From contig CAIRES010000080.1 of assembly GCA_903877645.1 (NCBI GenBank), positions 1 to 64,000 on the forward strand: 64,000 bases of DNA, given 5' to 3'. The notes below the pieces were generated by a model. It ran no database searches. It was not told where the DNA came from and was given only the letters and a program-made list of their open reading frames with translations. The position numbers were made by a program, and so were the translations under genes. The stretch comes from an uncultured Bacteroidota bacterium. Lineage in GTDB: Bacteria; Bacteroidota; Bacteroidia; Chitinophagales; Chitinophagaceae. Shown piece after piece: positions 1-9,800 of this stretch. The number at the start of each line of letters is the position of its first letter. Within the stretch, counting starts at the first letter, position 1.

Positions 1-808
1 CCCCCTCCAGCCCATGGCCGATCGCCTCGTGCAGCAGGATGCCGGGCCAGCCGGCGCCGAGCACCACCGGCATGTCGCCGGCCGGGGCGGGTTGGCTGGA
101 CAGGCTGACAATGGCGGTGCGCAGCGCTTCTTCCACCGCGTGGTGCCAGGTGGCTGGGTCGATCAGGCGGTCATAGGCATAGCGGCCACCGGTGCCGTAG
201 CTGCCGGTTTCGCGGCGGCCGTTGTCCTCGACCACCACGGCGACGTTCAGCCGCACCAGCGGGCGCAGATCGGCGACGTTGGTGCCATCGGGGCGCATGA
301 TGCGCACCGCCTGAAACTCGCCGGAGATGGAGGCCATAACCTGCTTGACGCGGCTGTCGCGGCTGCGGGCATAGGCGTCAATTTCCGCCAGAATGCCGCT
401 GCGGGTGGCGAAGGGCATGCCGGCGAGGGGGTTGGCGTCGGTATAAAGCTGAATGTTGCGGCCGGTGGGCGGCTCCGCCATCGTGCCGGCATGGCCGGTG
501 GTGACGGCGGCGACGTTGGTGGCGGCGCGGGCCAGCGCGTCCTCGGTCAACTCGCCGGAATGGGCGTAGCCGGTCGCCTCCCCCGCCACGGCGCGCAGGC
601 CGAAGCCGAGGGTGGTGTCGAAGCTGGCGGAACGGATGCGGCCATCGTCGAGGCTGATCGCCTCACTTTCGCGGTATTCCAGGAACAGCTCGCCATCATC
701 GGAATTCGCCAGGCCTTGCGCGGTGAGCCGGTGGGCGGCGTCGCGGTCCAGGGTGGCATCCGGGCGATCGAAAAACAGTTTGTCGGTGACTTCAAGCGCG
801 CTCGACAT
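1..808 (-). CDS. tldD: TldD/PmbA-family metalloprotease, N-terminal fragment (foreign DNA)
   Basis: Read from the ATG at 808 down to the window edge, the minus strand gives about 269 codons with no stop. It starts MSSALEVTDKLFFDR, passes LFLEYRESEA and FDTTLGFGLRAV, and ends at HEAIGHGLEG, the metal-binding HExxxH stretch of TldD. TldD works with TldE/PmbA in peptide maturation and degradation in the cytoplasm. The C-terminal half lies outside the window. Base composition is strongly GC-rich (46 of the first 60 bases are G or C) and codon use is alphaproteobacterial in style, unlike everything to the right. The frame stays open for a short way upstream of 808, so the exact start is not certain. 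The fragment is most likely contaminant or chimeric sequence rather than a gene of this organism. Confidence 0.85.
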   Translation of the reverse strand, partial: MSSALEVTDKLFFDRPDATLDRDAAHRLTAQGLANSDDGELFLEYRESEAISLDDGRIRSASFDTTLGFGLRAVAGEATGYAHSGELTEDALARAATNVAAVTTGHAGTMAEPPTGRNIQLYTDANPLAGMPFATRSGILAEIDAYARSRDSRVKQVMASISGEFQAVRIMRPDGTNVADLRPLVRLNVAVVVEDNGRRETGSYGTGGRYAYDRLIDPATWHHAVEEALRTAIVSLSSQPAPAGDMPVVLGAGWPGILLHEAIGHGLEG

Positions 809-862
809 CAGGGGTTCCAATTCAGGGGCGGCGCTGCGGATGCAGCGCAATCAGGGCGCCGG
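809..862. other. Probable chimeric junction between two genomes
   Basis: GC-rich, tldD-upstream-like sequence ends here and Bacteroidota adhesin coding sequence begins, within about 50 bases and with no mobile-element ends, integrase or target duplication. To the right, the adhesin reading frame (PATSLSATTGTSVTASPTS...) starts in the middle of a domain. To the left is the beginning of tldD. Both genes are cut without regard to gene boundaries, as in assembly or library chimeras. The exact break cannot be placed by eye; 850-862 is the best guess. Confidence 0.7.
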
Positions 863-3800
863 CAACATCACTGTCTGCAACAACAGGCACATCAGTAACT
901 GCAAGCCCTACATCAAACATTACATATACCGTTACCGGCACCGATGCATTAGGGTGCTCTAATACCGGAACAGTTACAGTAAATACCATCACGGCTCCTA
1001 CAGCTATTACAGGCACTCCTATAGTATGCGTACAAACCACATCTCCACTCGGCAATGGTGTATCGGGCGGCACATGGACCAGCAGCAATATCTCTTTAGC
1101 TACGGTAGGTATCACCGGAGGTTTACTTACCGGCTATGGCGCAGGCAATCCAACGATCACTTATACTTTAAGCAATGGCTGTTTCAAAACGGTTACTGCA
1201 ACTGTAAATCCTTTACCGGATTCTACGTTTACTATCACTCCAAATCATGTATGTCTCGGCAATTCTTCAACATTTGCCCCGGTAGTTTCGGGCGCAACTT
1301 TGTATAGCTGGAATTTTGCAGATGGCAATACTGGTACCGGCAATCCTTCAGTACATACTTATACTGTAGCTGCCATTTACACACCTACACTTACTGTAAC
1401 CAATTCATTCGGTTGTGTTTCTAATTTCAGGATGCAGACAACGATCAATGCATTACCGGTAGCTATTACCGGCACTGCATCAGTATGCGTTGGCCTTAAC
1501 ACTACATTGAGCGATGCTACAGGCACAGGCTCATGGACCAGCAGCGCACCGGGCACAGCAACAGTTGGCTCTGTTACGGGTGTGGTTAATGGCGTAGCAG
1601 CAGGCAATGCTAATATCACTTATACCACATCAGCGGGCTGTACCACTTTCCGCACAGTAACGGTAAATGCCTTACCCGGAGCAATCGGCAGCCTTGCAGG
1701 TATCTGCCCCGCTACATCTATTACGTTGACGGATGGTACCGCAGGCGGCACATGGACGAGCAGCAATACTGCTGTAGCTACCATTGTGGGCTCTACAGGC
1801 ACAGTGACCGGGGTATCTTCGGGATCCTCTACTATTACTTATACGTTACCAACAGGCTGTATCATCACTGCCCTTGAAACAGTGAACCCGAACCCGCCCG
1901 CGATCACCGGTGCAGGCGCTATCTGTTCTGGCTCGTCGTTAACGCTTGCGGACGGCATTGCCGGTGGCACGTGGAGCAGCGGCACCACCTCTGTGGCTAC
2001 AGTTGGCACATCTGGTGTAGTGCTGGGTGTATCAGGCGGTAGTTCTGTGATCAACTATACATTACCAACTACCTGTACAACAGCGGCAACGGTTACCGTA
2101 AATGCGTTGCCTAATGCGATAACCGGCACACCATTTGTTTGTACCGGCAGCACCACGGCATTGTCCACTACATCTACGGGCGGCACCTGGAGCAGCAGCA
2201 ATATACTACAAGGGTCTGTTAGCCCGTCAGGCACAGTGGCCGGCATATCAGCAGGCATTCCTAATATCAGCTATACATTGCCAACAGGTTGCTTTATCAA
2301 CATACCGGTAACTGTAAGTGCTACACCGGCAGCCATCACCGGCGCAAACAATGTTTGCGCAGGGTCTAATACTTCCCTTGCTAATGCTACTCCCGGCGGC
2401 ACCTGGAGCAGCTCCAATACTGCATTGGGCACTATCAGCACATCAGGTGTGGTAACCGGCATTTCTAATGGCACATTGAACATATCATATACTTCAGCAG
2501 CAGGCTGCGGTGTTGCATTGCCGTTCACTGTGAACATTACTCCTTCAGCAATTACCGGTACTGCTACTGTTTGTACAACAACTACCACAACACTCAACAG
2601 CACTCCTTCGGGCGGCGCATGGACCAGCAGCAATACTGCTCTGGCTACAGTTATTTCGGGTACAGGAGTAGTAACAGGCGTAGCAGCAGGCATACCGATC
2701 ATTGCTTATACACTTTCGGCGGGAAGCTGTAAAGCAACTATACCTGTTACTGTATTGGCTACCCCTGCTGCAATTGCAGGATCCAATAACGTATGTACCG
2801 GAACCAGCACCACACTTACCGATGCCACCGGCGGAGGCACATGGACCAGCGGAGCTACCGGCACTGCTACCATCGGGCTCACATCCGGCATTATGAATGG
2901 TGTAGCAGCAGGGACAACGGTCATTACGTATACCTCAGCAGCAGGTTGTAATAACTTCCTGAATGTGACAGTGAACACATCACCTTCAGCAATATCCGGC
3001 AGCGCAAATGTTTGCCTGGGTACCAGCAACTTATTAACTAATACATTATCCGGCGGTGCATGGACCAGCAGCAATACAGCCATTGCAACAGTTGGCACTA
3101 CAGGAAGCGTTTCTGGTATAACTACGGGCAATGCAACAATTACCTATACTGTAAATCCCGGGGCTTGTATCGCTATACTTCCAGTAACAGTGAACATGGC
3201 ACCAGCGTCCATAGGCGGATTAAACTTTGTATGTACCGGGTTGACGACCGTACTCACAGATGCCACAGCAAGTGGCTTATGGAGCAGCAGCACCACTGCA
3301 AATGCTACAGTAGGCTCAGGCACGGGTATCGTATCCGGCCTTACAGCAGGCACAACAACAACCATCAGCTACACATTAGCTAATGGCTGTAGCGCTATAT
3401 TGCCGATGAGTGTGAACCTGCAACCGGCAGCACTTACAGGTACTATGAATGTGTGTACAGGCCTTACAACAACACTGACCGAAACAACAACAGGCGGCAC
3501 ATGGAGCAGCAGCAATACTGCGCTGGATACCGTTAACACATCAGGTGTGGTAACCGGCATCTCAACAGGAACACCGACGATCAGCTATACGCTTTTAGGT
3601 TGCGCAGCCACACAGGTGGTTACCGTTAACCCCAGCCCGGCAGGCATTACAGGTTCTTCCGCAGTTTGCACTACCCAGACCATCACCCTTAGCGATGGCA
3701 CAACGGGCGGCTTATGGAGCAGCAGCATACCGGCTACAGGCAGCGTAGGAGCTACCACCGGTGTCGTTACCGGCATAGCAGCCGGCAATATCGTTATATC

Positions 3801-6800
3801 TTATACACTCGCTACAGGTTGTACTGCAACGAAAAACGTTACCGTAAATGCAATGCCTAATACGTATTCTATTAGTGCCGGCGGCAGCTATTGCTCCGGT
3901 GGCCCAGGAATAGATATTACCCTTTCAGGCTCAGATGCAGGCATCAGCTATCAATTGTACAATGGCACTACCGCATCAGGCAGCGCTGTAACAGGTGGCG
4001 GCAGCACTATAGACTTTGGGTTTAAAACTGCCGCAGGCACCTACACCGTAGTTGCTACTAATACGGTTACGGGTTGTACAAAAAATATGTCCGGCAGCTC
4101 CATAGTATCCATTAACCCGCTCCCTACTGCGTACTCTGTTAACGGCGGCGGTGGCTACTGTACAGGCGGCACAGGTGTGCACGTAGGCCTCAACAACTCT
4201 AATATCGGCATCAGTTATCAATTACTCAATGGCGGGTCTCCAACCGGCCTGCCATCAGTAGCAGGTACAGGTATTGCTCTTGATTTCGGGTTGATGACCA
4301 CGGCAGGCACGTATACTGTATTAGCGACTAATTCATCAACAAGCTGTACCAATACTATGTTGGGCAGCACAGTGGTGACCATCAACCCATTGCCTACTGC
4401 CATTACCGTAACAGGTGGCGGCAGCTATTGCATCGGCGGCACAGGGGTAGATATCGGACTGGCCACCCCTACTACTACCGGTGTCAACTACCAGTTGCTG
4501 AGAGGCACGACAGCAGTTGGCTTACCAATTGCAGGTTCAGGCTCTACTATTGACTTTGGCCTGATTACTACAGTTGGCACTTATAGTGTTTTTGCTACTA
4601 ATACAACAACGACCTGTTCCAATACTATGGCCAATACAGTTGTTGTCACTATCAATGCACTCCCTGTTTCTTACCTTGTATCGGGTGGCGGCGGCTATTG
4701 CCCCGGCACCGCAGGCAGCGTGGTTAACCTGAGCAACTCTACGCTTGGCGTTAACTATAACCTGATCCTGAGCGGAACAACTGTAGCTACAGTTGCCGGC
4801 AGCGGCAGCGGCATCAGTTTCCCCGCGCAAACTACGGCAGGCACCTATACCGTTAGCGGTACAAACGGCACATCATGCACCAATGCGATGACCGGCAGTG
4901 TCACTATTTCCGTTAATCCATTGCCAACCACATTCAGTGTTACAGGTGGTGGTGGTTATTGCACAGGCGGCACAGGTGTTCATTTACGCCTTAGCGGTTC
5001 TGCGCTCAGCACGAGCTATCAATTATATAACGGATCAACAACTACAGGCACCGCAGTTATTGGCTCAGGTGGCCCGCTTGATTTCGGCATATTCACAGCA
5101 GTAGGTACTTACACCGTATCCGCTACCAGCTCTGTTACATCCTGCAGCACCGGCATGGCCGGCAGCCAGGTAGTCACCATCAATCCTTTACCGGCCACAT
5201 TCAGCATGTCTGCCGGCGGCGGTTTCTGCGTTGGCGGATCAGGCATTGACGTACGGTTGCTTGGATCAGCTACAGGAGTCACCTACCAATTATACAGGGG
5301 TACTGTACCCGTAGGCATACCGGTTGGCGGCACAGGATCGGCTATCGACTATGGCAACCAAACTATCGGCGGCACTTATACCGTTACTGCTACCGTTACG
5401 GCCACAACCTGTAGCAGCGCAATGACCGGCAGTACCACAGTAACCGCTAACCCGTTACCGACAGCATTCACAGTTACGGGCGGCGGTAGCTATTGTGCTT
5501 CAGCCACAGGCGTGCATGTGTTCTTAAGCGGATCTTCAACCGGCGTTACTTACAGCCTGATCAATTCGAGCACTACCGTTGCAACTGCAACCGGAACAGG
5601 CACTACACTTGACTTCGGCTTACAAACTGCAACAGGCGGATATACTGTTACTGCACTAAGCACAGCGGGATGTTCGAATAACATGACCGGAAGCGTAAGC
5701 GTAAGCATCAACCCGCTGCCTACAGCCTATGTGGTAGGCGGTGGTGGCAGCTACTGTGCTACAGGCACAGGCAGCCACATTACGCTTGGCGGCTCTAATA
5801 CAGGCATCAATTACCAATTATATTATGGCACTACACCACTTGGCAGCGCTGTTGCAGGCGGAGCATCCACTATTGACTTCGGCGCCGTGACAGGTGTTGG
5901 GGTGTACAGCGTTTCTGCTACCAACCCTGCTACCGGCTGTACTAAGAATATGACCGGCACAGTATCAGTATCGATCAACGCATTACCAATCCCTTATCCG
6001 GTAACAGTGGGTAGCGGCGGCCTTTACTGCGCAGGTGGTGTTGGTGTACCGGTTGGTGTATCTATTACTACTTCAGGTACCAGCTACCAGCTATACCGCA
6101 ATGGCACGTCCATAGGCAGCTCTATCCTTAGTACAGGTGTTCCTATCAGCTTTGGCAACGAAACGCTTGCAGGCACCTACTCAGTTGTGGCTACAAGTGG
6201 CCCGGGCTGTACTAATAACATGGCAGGCACAGTAACTGTAAGCACTAATCCTTTACCCACTACCTATTCTATAGCCGGCGGCGGCGGTTATTGCCCAGGC
6301 AGCACCACAGGTGTTCATGTCACCCTGAGTGGCTCTAACACAGGCATCAATTACCTGTTATACAAGTCAGGCACAAGTGCAGGCACTTTCATCGGGTCAG
6401 GTTCCACCATCGACTTTGGCGGCATCACTGCTACCGGCACTTATACTGCCATAGCGATGAACCCCGTTACTTCCTGCACAGTAAATATGCTCAGCAGCGT
6501 GACTGTATCGACCAATATTCTCCCGACTGCATATACCATGACAGGTGGCGGCTCTTATTGCATTGGCAGCACAGGAGTACCTGTGGGATTGAGCAATGCC
6601 CAGGGTGGCGTGAACTACCAGCTCTACAATGGCACCACACCTATTGGCGGCCTGTTCCCCGGCACTTCCGGTACACCGATCAACTTTGGTATGGAAACCG
6701 CAGGATCTTATTCGGTGATCGCATCTGATGCCACTACATCCTGTACGCAGGTGATGACGCTGACCATAGCCGTTACTGCGACTTCTCTGCCAACTCCATT

Positions 6801-9800
6801 TAATGTTACAGGTGGTGGCAACTATTGCGCAGGCAGTGGTGGTTCGGTGATTGGCCTCGACGGTTCCCTTGGCGGCATCTCTTACCAGCTTTATGTGAGT
6901 GGCACACCAACAGGCTTCGCTGTTCCGGGCGGTGGCGGTGCTATCTCCTTTGGCGCACAAACAACTGCAGGCACTTATACTGTAATGGCTACCGGCGCTT
7001 GCTCAGGCGCTATGGCAGGCAGTGTGAACGTGGGCATCAACCCTGTACCTGCTGATTATCCGGTATCCGGCGGTGGCAATTACTGCGCTGGCGGCACAGG
7101 TGTGCACGTAGGCCTCGGAGGCTCACAATCGGGCATTAAATATCAATTATATAACACAGGAGCTCCCGTTGGCGGCCTGGTGAGCGGCACAGGTACAGCA
7201 CTCGACTTCGGACTGCAAACAGCAGCCGGTTCTTACACAGTTGTGGCGACAAACCTTTCCACTACATGTGCTGATACAACAACAGGCGCAGGCGCTACGG
7301 TCGGCATCAATACGCCCCCTACAGCTTATCCATTGTCAGGCGGCAGCAGTTATTGCGCAGGCGGTGCAGGCATAACACTTAACCTAAGCTTTACAGACCT
7401 AAGTACCGCTTACCAGGTTTACGATGGCACTACAGCCATTGGCACCCCGGTAACAGGCATTAGCGCGGCACTTTCATTCGGCCCCTACACAGCAGCAGGC
7501 ATCTATAGTGTTGTTGCCACAGATCTGACAACGACTTGTAAGAATACAATGATCGGTAACGACACTGTAACTATCAACCCGCTACCCACTACATACATCG
7601 TCAGTGGCGGTGGCACCTATTGTGACGGCGGCGCGGGTATGGATGTTATGTTGAGCAACTCCAATACAGGCATCAGTTACCAGCTATACAATGGCACTAC
7701 ACCTGCAACCGGCGCAGTGGCCGGCACAGGTTCAGCAATTGACTTTGGCGACCAGGCTGCAGCAGGTGTTTATACTGTTATCGCTACCAACAGCGCCACA
7801 ACCTGCCACAGCAATATGGTGAGCAGCGCGGTAGTAGGCATCAACCCCGCACCGGCATCACACGCCATCATCAACGGCGGGAGCTACTGCGCAGGCGCAA
7901 GCGGCGTGCATATCGGCCTTGCCGGATCTGATGCAGGCATCAGCTACCAGCTATTCAATGGCTCCGGCACTGCTGGCAGCCCGGTATTTGGTACCGGTGC
8001 ATCAATTGACTTTGGCTTATTCGCTGCTACCGGCACGTACAAAGTTGTAGCTACCAACCTTACTACTGGTTGCGCTAACCATATCAACGACAGCACGGTC
8101 GTTTCGACTACTCCATTACCTATAGCGTATGCAGTAAGCAGCAGTGCAAGCTCATTCTGCGCCGGTGGTGCAGGGGTGCATGTATTCCTGAGCAATGGTG
8201 ATGCTACTGTTAGTTACCAGTTATACAGGGGTACAGTAGCTGTGGGCCCTGCGGTCATTGGCAGCAGTTCCATTATTGACTTCGGCGCGCAAACCGTTGC
8301 CGGCACATATACAGTAATGGCAACTAACGGCACAAGTTGCAGCACACGCATGACCGGCAGTGCAGTGATCACCATCAACCCCGCCCCGGACGCGTTCAGC
8401 ATCACAGGTGGTGGCAGTTATTGCACAGGCGGCACAGGAGTGCATGTTGGCCTTGCAGGTTCATCAATAGGTACATCTTACCAGTTGAACTTAGCCAGTG
8501 TAGCAGTTGGCATCCCGGTTCCGGGCACAGGTTCGGCTCTTGATCTCGGTGTACAAACCGCATCAGGCGCCTACACCATCACAGCTACTAATACCACAGG
8601 TTGTGTGGCCACTATGACCGGCAGCGCATCTGTAGGCATCAATACATTACCTGCTGTGTTTACAGTAACCGGTGGTGGCAATTATTGCGCAGGCACTACT
8701 GGCATCCCATTAAGCCTCACAGGATCTTCAACCGGCACTAAGTACCGGCTTTACCTCGGCACTACAGCCGTTGGCAGCATGGTAACAGGCACCGGATCAG
8801 CGATCAGCTTAGGCACAGAAACTGCTGCCGGCACATATACTGCCGTGGCTGTTAATGACACCACAGGCTGCACCAGCACTATGACCAGCAGTGCAGTAGT
8901 GGGTATCAATCCATTACCCGGCACTTATGCAATTACCGGTGGCGGCAACTTCTGCCCGGGCAGCGCCGGCGTGCATATCGGGCTGAGTGGTTCGCATACA
9001 GGTATTACTTATCAGTTGTTCGATACTTCATCGGTTATCGGCGCAGCAATAACAGGTACAGGCCTTCCTATCGACTTTGGCTTGCTTACAGGCACAGGCC
9101 ATTATACTATCGTTGCCACCGATGCATCTACTATGTGTACGGCCAACATGACCGGCACAGCGATAGTATCACTCAACGTGCTTCCTTCAGTGTATACTGT
9201 TTCAGGCGGTGGCGGCTATTGCGCAGGCACAGCAGGCGTACATATCGGCCTGAGCAACTCAAGTATAGGAGTGGTGTACCAGTTGCACAACGGTACCAGC
9301 ACAGCAGGATCGCCACTGGCAGGCACCGGCAGCGCTATCGACTTCGGTACATTTACCACAGGTACTTATACTGCGGTTGCAACCAGCAGCAGCACATCAT
9401 GCACCAGCAATATGACAGGCACTGCTACAGTAAGTGTTAACCCAACAGTTACACCATCTGTAAGCATTGCGTCCGGAACAAGTGATACCGTATGCTCCGG
9501 CACACTGATCACCTTCACAGCCGTACCGGTAAATGGAGGTACAACTCCTGCTTACCAATGGACAATTAACGGTGTGTCTATATCAGCAGCAAGTTCTTAT
9601 GCTTACCTGCCTGCAAATGGCGATGTAGTGAGTGTAACACTTATCAGCAGCGCACTCTGTCCGTTCCCTGCTACAGCAAACAATGCTGTCGAAATGACGG
9701 TATTGCCGCAACTGATGCCTTCTGTAACAACAACTGTTGATCCCGGCACCACGGTTTGCCAGGGTACTGCAGTTACGTTCACTGCTGCTGTCACCAATGG

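Noticed and set aside
14-898. Long plus-strand ORF in the GC-rich start
   Set aside because: It is the antisense shadow of tldD and runs across the chimeric junction.
4537-6960. Several minus-strand ORFs across the adhesin
   Set aside because: They are shadows of the low-complexity repeat coding strand and have no domain or start signal.
1459-9444. CRISPR-like regular repeats
   Set aside because: The period is 216-266 bases, the units are in-frame protein modules and no fixed DNA repeat with unique spacers exists.
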